Positions 1 through 11,000 of a stretch of DNA of 34,947 nucleotides are shown piece by piece. The DNA is taken from NCBI GenBank assembly GCA_000432775.1, contig HF990344.1:15069-50015 (forward strand). The letters run 5' to 3'. The first letter of the stretch is position 1. Every line of letters begins with the position of its first letter. Origin of the DNA: Alistipes sp. CAG:831 (GTDB taxonomy: Bacteria > Bacteroidota > Bacteroidia > Bacteroidales > UBA932). A program made the translations under genes and the position numbers. The notes under the pieces were generated by a model. The model made no database searches, had not been told where the DNA came from, and was given only the letters and a program-made list of their open reading frames with translations.

Positions 1-1193
1 TCCTCCTGCTGACCGCATCCTGCTCATCAGGAAACTCCGGCATAGACGGCAAGGCCAATGCCCTGGAGATGGTCCGCGCCGAGATGACCCGCTGCCCCGA
101 CGGCACATACCTCGACGGAATGGAGGGCAGGCTCAAGTGGAACTATACTACCGGACTCGAACTCATGTCCTTCCTCGATGTATGGGAGGCATACGGCGAG
201 GCTCCTGAGTATCAGGACATCTTCGACTACGTGCTGGACTGGTACGGTAAGGCCGTGGACTCCGCCGGAGTGATTTACAAATACAAGAAGTCCAACTTTA
301 ACACCGACCACGTATGCCCGGGCAACGCCCTCTTTGTTCTCTACGAAAAGACCGGGGATGACCGCTGGATGACCGCAATGCAGACCCTCCGCGACCAGCT
401 CAAGGACCATCCCCGCACCTCGGAAGGCGGCTTCTGGCACAAGCAGACCTACCCCCACCAGATGTGGCTCGACGGTCTCTATATGGCCCAGCCCTTCTAC
501 GCCCATTACGCATCCCTATACGACGATCCGGAGGACAGGGACTCGATTTACAGGGACGTGATCAATCATTTCCTCACAGTCGCCCGACACACCTATGACC
601 CCGCAACCGGCCTCTACCGCCACGCCTGGGACGAGTCCAGCCAGATGTTCTGGAGCGACCCGGCCACCGGTCAGTCCGACCACGCCTGGGGCCGCGCCCT
701 CGGCTGGTACACGATGGGCATAGTTGACGTCCTCGACTACATTCCGGCAGAGACTGAGGGCCGCGACTCCCTTATCGCCGTACTGCAGGACATTTACAAG
801 GTGCTGCCCGACTTCGCCGACCCCACCACAGGCATGTGGTACCAGGTCCTCGACTGCGCCGGACGCGAGGGCAACTACCTCGAGGCCACCTGCTCCGCCA
901 TGTTCTCCTACTCCCTTCTCAAAGGAGTGCGCATGGGTTACCTCCCGCCTGACCTGAAGGACTGGGCGAAGAGTACCTACGAAGGCTTCACCGACTATTT
1001 CCTCTACACCGACGGACAGGGCCTGCCCGCCATCAAGGACTGCTGCGAAGTGGCAGGACTCGGCGGAAAGGACAACCGCAGCGGTGACTACGACTATTAT
1101 ATCAACGAAAAGAGACGCAGCAATGATCCCAAGGGCGTAGGTCCCTACATCAAGGCAAGCCTCGAATACAACAGACTGTTCAATGAAAAATAA
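1..1193 (+). CDS. GH105 unsaturated rhamnogalacturonyl/galacturonyl hydrolase, lipoprotein (5' end cut by window)
   Basis: Removes the 4,5-unsaturated uronic acid from the non-reducing end of lyase-generated pectic oligosaccharides. The reading frame is open from position 3 and begins inside a lipoprotein signal (LLLTASC; lipid-bearing Cys codon at 21-23), so only the extreme N-terminus is missing. The visible 396 residues suit a full-length GH105 (alpha/alpha)6 barrel. Family-like stretches include WNYTTGLEL near the start, MWLDGLYMAQPF (codon 471-473 is the likely catalytic Asp, matching Asp143 of YteR), HAWGRALGWYTMGIVDVLDY, and GNYLEATCSAMFSYSLLKG near the end. An internal ATG at 69 is not the true start because the lipobox lies upstream in frame. 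The stop overlaps the next gene's start by 11 nt, indicating tight co-transcription with the pectate lyase. GH88 is a related alternative but the aromatic/Asp pattern favours GH105. The preference between rhamnogalacturonan and homogalacturonan products cannot be read from the sequence; the PL1 and kdu neighbours favour unsaturated galacturonate. Confidence 0.88.
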   Translation, partial: LLLTASCSSGNSGIDGKANALEMVRAEMTRCPDGTYLDGMEGRLKWNYTTGLELMSFLDVWEAYGEAPEYQDIFDYVLDWYGKAVDSAGVIYKYKKSNFNTDHVCPGNALFVLYEKTGDDRWMTAMQTLRDQLKDHPRTSEGGFWHKQTYPHQMWLDGLYMAQPFYAHYASLYDDPEDRDSIYRDVINHFLTVARHTYDPATGLYRHAWDESSQMFWSDPATGQSDHAWGRALGWYTMGIVDVLDYIPAETEGRDSLIAVLQDIYKVLPDFADPTTGMWYQVLDCAGREGNYLEATCSAMFSYSLLKGVRMGYLPPDLKDWAKSTYEGFTDYFLYTDGQGLPAIKDCCEVAGLGGKDNRSGDYDYYINEKRRSNDPKGVGPYIKASLEYNRLFNEK

Positions 1194-3006
1194 TCTTAAA
1201 CAATTGACGATTCTGGCATTGCTTCTGGCCTCCCCCACCATCCTCTTCTGCGGATGCGACAAGACACCGGTCCCTGAAGAGCAGAACGGAGGAGTGCCGC
1301 AGAACGTGCGCCTGCTATCCTCCGACGAGACATCCCTGACATTTGCCTGGAGTCCCGTGGATGGAGCCGACTACTATTACTGGCGGCTGCAGGAAGCTGA
1401 CGGCGAGCTGCATTCGGCCAGCTCCACAAAGGACACTTCCGTCGTTCTGTCGGAGCTTGTCACAGGCACTGCCTACAGTTTTTCCGTAAGAAGCCACAGC
1501 GGACTGACCGACTCGGAATTCTCCGAGGCCGTGGAAGGCATTCCCGGAGGTCTGCCCGAGCCCCCCGAAATTACCGATGAACTCATTGCCGAGCTCGGTC
1601 TTCCCGAAGACGAGAACGACGAACTGACAAGGGCCTTCCCTACTGCCCAGGGCTGCGGAATGTTCACTACAGGCGGACGCGGAGGAGACGTGTACCGTGT
1701 TACCAACCTCAACGACAACGGCCAGGGTTCCCTCCGCTGGGCCATTGACCACGAGGGTCCCCGCACCATTGTCTTCGACGTGGGCGGAACCATCGAGCTG
1801 AGCCGAGACCTGGACATCAACGACGGGGACATCACTATCGCCGGCCAGACAGCTCCCGGGGACGGAATCTGCCTGAAGAACTATTCCCTGAGAGTCAACG
1901 CCGACAACGTCATCATCCGCTTCATCCGCGTGAGGATGGGAGATGATGCCATGAACGAGAGCGACGCCGCATGGGGAAGGGACCAGAAAGACATCATCAT
2001 CGACCACTGCTCCTTCAGCTGGAGTACGGACGAATGTTCTTCATTCTATGACAATGAGAATTTCACCATGCAGTGGTGCATCATCAGCGAGAGCCTCACC
2101 AACTCCATCCACGGCAAGGGCGAGCACGGCTACGGCGGCATCTGGGGCGGCACTCCCGCATCCTTCCACCACAACCTGATCGCACATCACTCCAGCCGTA
2201 CACCCCGTCTCTGCGGCAGCCGCTACACCGGCATGCCGGAAAACGAGAAGACCGAGATAGTCAACAACGTGTTCTACAACTGGGGCCCTGTCAACGGCGG
2301 CTATGCCGGAGAGGGCGGCTCGTTCAACTTCATCGGCAACTATTACAAGCCGGGAGCGGCCACCAATCAGAAGAAGAACCTGGTCAACAGGATATTCAGT
2401 CCCAATGTCGATGACGGGTCCAATGCCAACGAGGCCGGTACCTGGGGTACCTTCCATCTTTCCGGGAACTACTTCGACGGCACATCGCCCTACATGCGGT
2501 CCGACTACATGAGCCTCATCGACGAGGTCAATGCCGACAACTGGGCAGGCCTGCAGCCCAAGGGCACCCCTGCGGGCGGAGAGGAGTCCATCCGTTCCGA
2601 AAGTCCCTTTGACATCTCCTACAACGGCTCCTATATCGACGTGCAGAGTGCACAGGACGCATACGCCAGTGTTCTGGAGCATGTTGGAGCCTCCCTGCAC
2701 AGAGACGCCGTTGACAGCCGGATAATCAATGACACACGGGAAGGCTCCTACACCCACGAAGGTTCCAACGGCTCTACTGGCGGACTCATAGACACAGAGC
2801 AGGACGTAGGCGGATGGCCGGAATATCAGTCCGGAGAGCCATGGACCGACACCGACGGAGACGGCATTCCCGACGACTGGGAGGATCATTTCGGTCTCGT
2901 GAAGACCAACCCCGCCGACGGCTCAGCCACAACCCTCGACCCTACCGGACGGTACACCAACCTCGAATTATGGCTACACTGGCTGGTAAAGGACATAATA
3001 AAATAA
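1183..3006 (+). CDS. PL1-like pectate lyase lipoprotein with N-terminal Fn3 and C-terminal Ca-binding-like motif
   Basis: Predicted to cleave homogalacturonan by beta-elimination on the cell surface. 607 residues. A type II signal peptide ends at Cys25 (LFCGC). Residues ~37-118 form a fibronectin type III-like domain (SLTFAWSPVDGADYYYWRL, then TAYSFSVRSHSG). The catalytic parallel beta-helix starts at ~150 with AFPTAQGCGMFTTGGRGG and VTNLNDNGQGSLRWAI, which are typical of Bacteroidota PL1 enzymes. It continues with IDHCSFSWSTDE (Ca-site Asp candidates) and HHNLIAHHSSRTPRL, whose RTPR Arg is the expected catalytic base region. Residues ~556-572 (DTDGDGIPDDWEDHFGL) look like a thrombospondin-3/EF-hand-like Ca-binding loop common at the C-terminus of such lyases. 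The start is the only one preceding the signal peptide and overlaps the upstream stop by 11 nt. Products would feed the neighbouring GH105 and SusCD. Confidence 0.88.
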   Translation: MKNNLKQLTILALLLASPTILFCGCDKTPVPEEQNGGVPQNVRLLSSDETSLTFAWSPVDGADYYYWRLQEADGELHSASSTKDTSVVLSELVTGTAYSFSVRSHSGLTDSEFSEAVEGIPGGLPEPPEITDELIAELGLPEDENDELTRAFPTAQGCGMFTTGGRGGDVYRVTNLNDNGQGSLRWAIDHEGPRTIVFDVGGTIELSRDLDINDGDITIAGQTAPGDGICLKNYSLRVNADNVIIRFIRVRMGDDAMNESDAAWGRDQKDIIIDHCSFSWSTDECSSFYDNENFTMQWCIISESLTNSIHGKGEHGYGGIWGGTPASFHHNLIAHHSSRTPRLCGSRYTGMPENEKTEIVNNVFYNWGPVNGGYAGEGGSFNFIGNYYKPGAATNQKKNLVNRIFSPNVDDGSNANEAGTWGTFHLSGNYFDGTSPYMRSDYMSLIDEVNADNWAGLQPKGTPAGGEESIRSESPFDISYNGSYIDVQSAQDAYASVLEHVGASLHRDAVDSRIINDTREGSYTHEGSNGSTGGLIDTEQDVGGWPEYQSGEPWTDTDGDGIPDDWEDHFGLVKTNPADGSATTLDPTGRYTNLELWLHWLVKDIIK

Positions 3007-3043
3007 ACCATATCAATTATTAACCAATACAAACAATCGTCTT

Positions 3044-6000
3044 ATGCGAGAATTATCTAAAAAACTGTACCTTCTTCTGGCGGCCCTGCTGTGCATGTCC
3101 ACAGCACTCTACGCCCAGGAGGTAAGAGGTGTGGTCACAGACTCGAACGGCGAGCCCCTTCCGGGCGTCAGCGTCGTAGTCGAGGGCACCACTCTCGGAA
3201 CTCAGACAGATCTGGACGGTGCGTATGTCATAGAAGTTCCTGACATCAACGCCTCCAATCTGCAGTTTATCTTCATCGGAATGAAAGATCAGATCATTCC
3301 GGTAAACGGACGCACCGTCATCGACGTCGTCATGGAAGAGGACGTGACGATGCTGGAGGAGACCGTTGTGATCGGTTATGCCACCGTAAAGCGCCGCGAC
3401 CTCCTCGGCTCCGTATCATCCATCAGCAACGAGAAGATTACAGAGCAGCCCGTAACCAGCGTATCCCAGGCCCTGACCGGACGTATGGCCGGTGTGTCGG
3501 TGACCACTACCGAGGGTGACCCTGACGCCGACATCAAGATCCGTGTCCGCGGCGGCGGTTCCATCACCCAGGACTCATCCCCTCTGTACATCGTGGACGG
3601 TTTCCCTGTGGACAACATCAACGATATCGCTGCTTCCGAGATTCAGTCGATGGACGTGCTGAAGGATGCCTTCTCGACCGCCATCTACGGATCCCGAGGT
3701 GCCAACGGAGTAGTCATCATCACCACCAAGAGCGGTGAGAAAGGCCGCAAGATATCCGTCAGCGTCAACGCCTACTACGGTCAGAAATGGATGGCCAACC
3801 GAGATGCGATACAGGTCATGGACTCCGAGAACTTCGTGAAGTTCCAGTATGAGCTCGGCCTCATCAGGGACAACATCTCCGACAACTACGAGCCTTTCTT
3901 CGGCAGCTTCGACGACATCGACCTGTACTACGGCCTGCCCACCAACGACTGGGTCGGCATGGTATTCGGCAACACCGGCCAGACCTGGAACACCGACGTG
4001 ACACTGTCCGGCGGAGGCGAGAACTACAACTGGACCCTGGGCTACGCCCACATGGACGACCACGCCATCATGACCGGCTCCTCCTACGCCCGTGACAACC
4101 TCAACCTGAAGGCCCAGTACAAACCCCACAAGTCCCTGACCTTCGATGTCAACGTGCGTTACTCCAACATGAACACCCGCGGCTCCGGCGCCAACTCCAT
4201 GAACGATGCCGGTTCGACCTCCGGCAACGGACGTCTGAAACACGCCGTATCCTATACCCCGATACCCATCTCCTCATCCATCCAGAACGTTGACCTTGAG
4301 GAGGACTACGGTGACAATGCACCCCCGCTCCTCTCCGTAGCCGACAACGACTCCAAGAGGACCCGTACCCAGTGGAACGCCAACGGAGCCGTAACCTGGG
4401 AGATTATCCCCAACCTCCGTCTGAAAGTCGAGGGAGGTCTGCAGGACTACCGTCAGATGGACAACCGTTTCTACGGCCTTACCACCTACTATGTGGCCAA
4501 CACAGCCACCTACAAGAACCTGCCCGCATCCCGCTACACCGACCGTTCCTACCAGAGATACCGCAACACCAACACCCTGAGTTACGATTTCTCCGAGGTG
4601 TTCGACGATGACAGACACAATCTCAACTTCATCCTCGGCGAGGAGATGATCATCACCAAGAGCCACCAGATCACGACCATGGTGGAGAATTTCCCCGAGT
4701 CCTTCGACTCCGACATGGCCTGGAACTTCATGAGTACAGGTACTCCGATTTCCTACGAGGACTACTACGATCCCGATGACAGGCTGCTCTCCGGCTTCTT
4801 CAGGGCCAACTACGAGTTCGACGAGCGCTACTCCATAGGAGCCACCATCCGTGCGGACGGTTCCTCCAAGTTCGGTCCCGGCAACCGCTGGGGATTCTTC
4901 CCCTCGGCAGCCGCTTCCTGGCGTATCTCCGCCGAGCCCTGGATGCAGGGTGCAAAGGGATGGCTGGACGAGCTGAAGATACGTTACAGCTACGGTACTG
5001 CCGGTAACAACAATATCCCCGCAAACCAGATCAACCGCGTGTACAACGGAAGCTCTACCTCGTGGATAAGCATGGGCAACACCTACTACACCACAGGTAC
5101 GGTGATGAGCAACCCCGACCTGAAGTGGGAAACCACCATGACCCACAACATCGGACTGGACTTCAGCTTCTTCCAGGGACGGTTCTCCGGATCCGTGGAG
5201 GTCTATCAGAACGACACCAAGGACCTGCTGATCGAGTTCCCCATCGCCGGCAGCGGATATGAGACCCAGTACCGCAACATCGGTTCTACCCGCAACAGAG
5301 GTATCGAGGCCACCATCAACCTGCCCATCGTGCGCAAACAGAACTTCGACCTGTCCTTCAACGCCAACATCGCCTTCAACCAGAACCGCGTCACCGACCT
5401 TGGAGGACTTGACCGTATCGAGTATGCCACCCAGTGGGCCTCTACCGAGGTCGGCACTGACTACATCGTGGAGGTGGGCCTGCCTATCGGCTCCATGTAC
5501 GGCTATCAGAACGACGGCATGTACACTGTGGATGACTTCGAAGGCTACATTGACGGTGAATGGGTGCTGAAGGAAGGTGTCGCCGACGCCTCGGCCATCA
5601 TCGGTGCCGACTACCTGCGTCCCGGAGCCCTCAAGCTCAAGGACCGCGACGGGGACGGTGCTATCACCACAGCCGACAAGACGGTCATCGGTGACGCCAA
5701 TCCCCTCTTCGCCGGCGGTTTCTCCCTCTCGGGCTACGTCTACGGAGTGGACTTCTCGGCCAACTTCTCCTACAGCTACGGCAATGACATCTACAACGCC
5801 AACAAGATAGAGTTCACCTCTTCCAGGAAGTACTACAACCGTAACCTCATCAAGCAGATGAACGTCGAGAACCGCTGGACCAACGTCAACTGGGAAACCG
5901 GCGAGCTGGTCAACGACCCCGAGACTCTCGCAGCCATGAACCAGGGAGTCACCATGTGGTCTCCCGCCATAGGCAATGCGGTATTCTCCGACTGGGCAGT

Positions 6001-6253
6001 AGAGGACGGCTCGTATCTCAGGCTCCAGTCCGCCACCATCGGATACACCTTCCCCGAGAAGTGGACCAGCAGGGCCTACATCCGCAAGCTCCGTATCTAT
6101 GCCACCGGTACCAACCTCTTCTGCTGGACCAACTACTCCGGCTACGACCCCGAGGTGGACACCAGGCGTGACACTCCCCTGTCTCCCGGCGTGGACTACT
6201 CCGCATATCCCAAGAGCATAGGATTTGTATTCGGTATCAACCTGACATTCTAA
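3044..6253 (+). CDS. susC: SusC-like TonB-dependent outer-membrane transporter
   Basis: Imports oligosaccharides across the outer membrane with its SusD partner. 1069 residues, typical for SusC/RagA. A Sec signal ends near ALYAQ (residue ~25). A carboxypeptidase-D regulatory-like domain (EVRGVVTDSNGEPLPGVSV) spans ~26-100. A TonB-box-like segment ETVVIGYATVKRRDL follows at ~107, then the plug domain, including the SusC-type motif SRGANGVVIITTKSG at ~217. The rest is beta-barrel, with many alternating aromatic strands and the usual terminal aromatic strand ending FVFGINLTF. It sits 37 nt after the lyase and 7 nt before susD, the standard pair arrangement. The substrate is inferred from context to be pectic (homogalacturonan-derived) oligosaccharide. 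No frameshift is seen. Confidence 0.96.
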   Translation: MRELSKKLYLLLAALLCMSTALYAQEVRGVVTDSNGEPLPGVSVVVEGTTLGTQTDLDGAYVIEVPDINASNLQFIFIGMKDQIIPVNGRTVIDVVMEEDVTMLEETVVIGYATVKRRDLLGSVSSISNEKITEQPVTSVSQALTGRMAGVSVTTTEGDPDADIKIRVRGGGSITQDSSPLYIVDGFPVDNINDIAASEIQSMDVLKDAFSTAIYGSRGANGVVIITTKSGEKGRKISVSVNAYYGQKWMANRDAIQVMDSENFVKFQYELGLIRDNISDNYEPFFGSFDDIDLYYGLPTNDWVGMVFGNTGQTWNTDVTLSGGGENYNWTLGYAHMDDHAIMTGSSYARDNLNLKAQYKPHKSLTFDVNVRYSNMNTRGSGANSMNDAGSTSGNGRLKHAVSYTPIPISSSIQNVDLEEDYGDNAPPLLSVADNDSKRTRTQWNANGAVTWEIIPNLRLKVEGGLQDYRQMDNRFYGLTTYYVANTATYKNLPASRYTDRSYQRYRNTNTLSYDFSEVFDDDRHNLNFILGEEMIITKSHQITTMVENFPESFDSDMAWNFMSTGTPISYEDYYDPDDRLLSGFFRANYEFDERYSIGATIRADGSSKFGPGNRWGFFPSAAASWRISAEPWMQGAKGWLDELKIRYSYGTAGNNNIPANQINRVYNGSSTSWISMGNTYYTTGTVMSNPDLKWETTMTHNIGLDFSFFQGRFSGSVEVYQNDTKDLLIEFPIAGSGYETQYRNIGSTRNRGIEATINLPIVRKQNFDLSFNANIAFNQNRVTDLGGLDRIEYATQWASTEVGTDYIVEVGLPIGSMYGYQNDGMYTVDDFEGYIDGEWVLKEGVADASAIIGADYLRPGALKLKDRDGDGAITTADKTVIGDANPLFAGGFSLSGYVYGVDFSANFSYSYGNDIYNANKIEFTSSRKYYNRNLIKQMNVENRWTNVNWETGELVNDPETLAAMNQGVTMWSPAIGNAVFSDWAVEDGSYLRLQSATIGYTFPEKWTSRAYIRKLRIYATGTNLFCWTNYSGYDPEVDTRRDTPLSPGVDYSAYPKSIGFVFGINLTF

Positions 6254-6260
6254 CACAGAC

Positions 6261-8060
6261 ATGAATATGAAAACACATATCAAGATATTCGCAAGTGTAC
6301 TCGCCGCAGCTGCCGTGATGTCCCTGAGCTCATGCACCGAGGAAGGATTCTTCGACGTCAAGGCACCTTCGGCAGCCGACGAGTCCAATGTGTACTCCAA
6401 CTACACTCTGTCAGAGTACGCCATCTTCTCCATAGCCGAGACCTTCGGCCACACCAACAACTACCGCGGCCGTTTCCTGCCCTGGTACGGATTCAACACC
6501 GATGTCGAATGGTACAACGGCACCAACACCACCGGCAAACAGCTGGCCCAGTACGAGCCTACCACCAACAACACCCAGATGAACCTCGACAACGGTCCCT
6601 ACAACGAGATGTTCGTAGGTATCGAGAGGGCCAACCTGGCCATCGAGGGTCTCCGCGCCTATGGAGATGTGGAGAACCAGCCGGATATGGCTTATCTTCT
6701 CGGCGAGGCCCTCACCCTCAGAGCCATGATTTACTACGACCTGACCAAGGCATGGGGAGACGTGCCCGCCCGCTTCGAGCCCATCAACTCCGAAAACATC
6801 TTCATGGCCAAGAGCAGCCGTGACACCATCTACGTGCAGATACTGGCAGACCTCGAGGAGGCCATTCCCTATCTCTACTGGCCCAACGAATCCTCCCAGA
6901 CCGCAACCACCGACCGTATCAACAAGGCTTTCGCCTGCGGTCTCTACGCCCGCATAGCCCTGGCGGCCTCCGGATATGCCCTCCGTCCTGAAGACGGTAC
7001 GGTAGGCACCGGCAATCTCGGTTCTGTAAGAAAGACCAACGAGCCCGCCCTCCAGGCCGAAGTGCTTTATCCCAAAGCCCTCGGATACCTGCAGGAAGTC
7101 ATCAACAGCGGTACCGCCAATCTCGTAAGCTCGTACGAGCAACTGTGGCGCGATTTCAACAACTATGACCTGACTGCCGGCAAGGAAGTACTCTACAGCA
7201 TTCCTTTCAGCGACGGCCGCGGCAGATGGAACTACCACTTCGCCGGCAGCCACGAAGGATCCTCCTACATTGGAACGGCCGCTAACCGCGGCGGCGATGT
7301 CGGTCCGGTACCTTCGCTCTACTTCAAGTACGGTGCCCAGGATGTGCGTAGGGACGTCAGTTGTGTAAACTTCGACTGGATCGAGGACAGCCAGGAACCC
7401 GCCGGCATAGATATGTGGTATTTCGGAAAATACCGTTTCGAATGGATGGAGACACAGCCCTACGGCGGCGGAAACGATGACGGCCTCAAGCCCGTAGTTA
7501 TGCGCTACTCCGACATCCTCCTGATGGCAGCCGAGATAGCCAACGAACTGGGACAGCCGGACGTCGCAAAGAACTACCTTCTTCAGGTAAGACGCAGGGC
7601 CTACGCCGGCAATGAGGCTGTGGCAGACTCCTACGTCAACAGTCTCAGCGGCAAGGATGCCATCTTCAACGCCATCGTGGACGAAAGGGCCCTCGAATTC
7701 GTAGGTGAGTTCCTCCGCAAGGCCGACCTCATCAGATGGAACCTTCTCACAGCAAAGCTCAACGAGGCCAAAGCCGATATGAACGCTATAGCACAGCGTA
7801 CCGATGAAGTGTACTACAGTTACAGCGAAGACGGCATGAGCCTTAATTTCTGGGGACTTGACCCCGCACAGTCCGGCATCAGCCCTGAGGGCAGCCAGTG
7901 GATTCTTGCGGAGGATTATTTCCAGAACTTTGACACAGAACTCATCGATGCCATATACCAGACAGAAGACCCCAACACCCGCCAATTCTGGCCCATCTTC
8001 GACATTACCCTCACCAACAGTCAGGGATATCTGGTAAATGACTACGGATACGGAAACTAA
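6261..8060 (+). CDS. susD: SusD/RagB-like surface glycan-binding lipoprotein
   Basis: Extracellular lid of the SusCD importer. 599 residues. The lipoprotein signal has its acceptor at Cys25 (SLSSC), followed by TEEGFFDV with acidic residues right after the Cys, consistent with surface export in Bacteroidota. Characteristic SusD stretches are visible: FVGIERANLAIEGLR (~110), YLLGEALTLRAMIYYDLTK (~145), a conserved WGDVP, VVMRYSDILLMAAEIANELG (~412) and the C-terminal FVGEFLRKADLIRWN (~475). The start is placed at 6261 (MNMKTH); 6267 is an equally possible Met that leaves the signal intact. It lies 7 nt after susC and 18 nt before the large beta-helix lipoprotein. Ligand specificity is not readable; pectic oligosaccharides are inferred from neighbours. 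Confidence 0.95.
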   Translation: MNMKTHIKIFASVLAAAAVMSLSSCTEEGFFDVKAPSAADESNVYSNYTLSEYAIFSIAETFGHTNNYRGRFLPWYGFNTDVEWYNGTNTTGKQLAQYEPTTNNTQMNLDNGPYNEMFVGIERANLAIEGLRAYGDVENQPDMAYLLGEALTLRAMIYYDLTKAWGDVPARFEPINSENIFMAKSSRDTIYVQILADLEEAIPYLYWPNESSQTATTDRINKAFACGLYARIALAASGYALRPEDGTVGTGNLGSVRKTNEPALQAEVLYPKALGYLQEVINSGTANLVSSYEQLWRDFNNYDLTAGKEVLYSIPFSDGRGRWNYHFAGSHEGSSYIGTAANRGGDVGPVPSLYFKYGAQDVRRDVSCVNFDWIEDSQEPAGIDMWYFGKYRFEWMETQPYGGGNDDGLKPVVMRYSDILLMAAEIANELGQPDVAKNYLLQVRRRAYAGNEAVADSYVNSLSGKDAIFNAIVDERALEFVGEFLRKADLIRWNLLTAKLNEAKADMNAIAQRTDEVYYSYSEDGMSLNFWGLDPAQSGISPEGSQWILAEDYFQNFDTELIDAIYQTEDPNTRQFWPIFDITLTNSQGYLVNDYGYGN

Positions 8061-8078
8061 CAGTCAAATCACATTCCA

Positions 8079-11000
8079 ATGAAAAAGTTATTTAAAAACA
8101 TTATAATAGCAGCAATACTGGTAATGGGAGGCCTATACGTATCCTGCACCAGTGTAACTGATGAACTCACCGAACTGAGTCTCACCCGCTGCCTCGAGCC
8201 GCTCAACCTCGAGCACACCATATCCAACGGTGACAGCGTCATCTTTGGCTGGGACCTGGTCACAGGCGCCGACCATTTCGCACTGCAGGTGGCCATCGGT
8301 CAGAAGGATTTTGAAAATAACCTTTACAAGGATCTCACGGTCTCCGCTGACTCTGTACCCTATGGTATCAAACTCATACCCGACACGACATTTTTCTTCC
8401 GCGTCCAGGCTCAGGCCGACAACGGCAAGGAGCCGTCGAAGTGGGCAGAGTACATTGACACCATCGCCACATACGCGGTGCGCAGCAACCTGAACCTTCA
8501 GGTAACTGAACGTACAGCCAATTCCATCTCCCTGTCCTGGGACCAGGACCCTGAAGTCACCCACATCACCTACACTCCCCGCGACGAAGCACAGACCAGG
8601 TACACGCTCACCGCTGAGGACATAGCTGCCGGCACTGCCACCATCACTGGCCTAAGCGCCTCCACCAGCTACACCGTAACTCTCTACTTCCAGAGTGCCA
8701 ACCGCGGTGAGCTGAGTCTATACACCATGCCGGACCTTTCCAATGCTGCCACAGTGTCAACACTGGAGGACCTGCAGGCTGCGTTCAGGGATGGAGCAGC
8801 TGAGGTGGCCCTCTCCATGGACGGCTCACCCTACGAGATAGGTCAGGTAGACCTCGTCAGCAGTATGAATATCTACGGCATGGAAGCGGCTGACGGTACC
8901 CGTCCCGTAATCATCGGAGAAGTGCACATCAACACCGCATCCCTCGACCATTTCTACAGCGAAGGTATCGAATGGAACGGCAATGAATCAGAATTCGGTT
9001 TTGTCATCCAGCTCAAGAACGGCGGCGGTCTGTCCGATGTGCAGATAGGCTCAATAACCTACAAGAACAGCACCATCACCGGATACTCAAAGGGCATCAT
9101 GTACGAGTGGGGCCAGGGCATGACTATGGACAACTACATTCTCGACGGATGCACTGTCTATGACATACCAGGCAGCGGCGGTGACGGCTTCGACCTCCGT
9201 CAGGCCACCACTACCCTCGGCAACCTGACCATACAGAACAGCACCGTTTACAACAGTTTCAGGAGCTTTATCCGTCTGGACGCCGATGTTCAGGTCAGCG
9301 GTGCCATCACCCTGCAGAACAACACCATAATGGGCCTCAGCACCGTAGACAACTCCACCAATAACCGTGGAGTAATCGGCATCCGAACCACTGCTGCGGC
9401 CGGGAAAGTCTATGTCAATGACAACATCTTCCTGAATATGACAGACTTCTCCACTATGATCAGTGCCAGCGAGGCAAACCTTGCTGCTTCGGACATGTCC
9501 TTTGCCGGCAACTACTTCTACAACGTAGCCGAGACATTCTTCAACGACAAATGTACTGAAGCATCGGCAACTGCCGGAGGCGGCTCAGTTCTCGGATCGG
9601 ACCCCTGCTACAACTCCGAGGGAATGATATTCAACATCACCAACTCCAACGTCCTCTCCGCCGGTGCCGGTGACCCCAGATGGCTGGTAGAATATGTTGA
9701 GCCTCCCATTGACAACGAACTGCCCCTCATCGAGGGAGCCAAGACATGGGATCTTACAGATGCGTCAGTATTCAGCGGTGAGATGAAAGTGACTCAGGTA
9801 AAGGACCAGCTCCGCTTCATCGTATCCGAAGAGAACACCATACTCCTTGAGGACGGTCTGATTAAGTTCACCGCAGAAGGTGTGACCAATCCTGCAGGAG
9901 CCGTAACCGCCGGCGGTCTTGAATTCCACGTAGACAAGCCCGGCTCAGTCCTGATTAAGACTGCTGACTATGACGACATTACAGGCAACCACGTAGTAGT
10001 GTCGCTCAACGGAACCGTCAAGGGCGGTGCCGCCACCCAGGTCAACTACGGTACAGTGCAGAAAATCATCGTGACCGACATAGCCGAGGAGACCCCCATC
10101 TACCTCTACGCTTCCGGTCCTATAGCCATTGAGTCGCTCGCATGGTCCAACGACACCACACAGGTCAACACGGCCCTGCCTACTCCTGAGAACGTAACCG
10201 CCGCGCCCGCAGCAATGGTTCAGGGCGAGGCTACCGACATCGTCATCACCTGGGATGAGGTAGAGAACGCCGGTTCCTACTCGGTAAGCTTCAACAACGG
10301 AGCCAGCGAGACAGTTGACGGCACCACCTATACCGTACCCGCCTCTCAGACAGGTTTCCTGCAGCCAGGCAGCTACTCGGTACGGGTATTTGCCAACCCG
10401 GCCGAAGGTGATATCTACAATACCCAGTCATCAGCCGGCTATGTCTCTTTTGCAGTCCTTGCAGGAGGCGGACAGGGCGGCGGCACAACCGTAACCACAG
10501 CCGATGAACTCTTCAGCGCCCTCTCCGCAGGTGTCGGTGAGATTACTCTTGAGGCCGGTACCTACGACTTCACTTCCGTCTCAGCTACAGGCCTCTCCGA
10601 GGACGGTGTCTACACTGTTTCAGGTGACCTCAGTCTGACCGCCGACGGAGATGTTTCCGCCATCGGAGCATTCAAGTTCGGTGCAGGTGCAGGCGATGTA
10701 ATCCTCGACGGCATCACCTTCAGCGGAAACAATCAGGCAATCGGAAACTTCCTCGAAGATGTAGAAGGCGAGACCGCAGTCCAGTCCGTCATCGTACGCA
10801 ACTGCGAGATCTCCGGATATGGCAAATCCATCATCTACGTCAGCAAAGACGGCTCTTCCATAAGCAGCATTGAGTTCACCGGCAACCACATCCATGACAT
10901 GGGTACCGGCCAGGGCTCCTTCGATATCCGCAAAGGAAGCGTAGGAAGTCTGACTGTACAGTCCAACACCATTAACAACGGCTCACGTGACATGTTCCGT

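Noticed and set aside
4274..6400. A 708-codon open frame on the minus strand opposite susC, and a similar one at 6411-7985 opposite susD
   Set aside because: They mirror strongly supported SusC and SusD genes. The translations are Val/Gly/His-rich without domains, as expected from the GC-rich codon use of the real genes.
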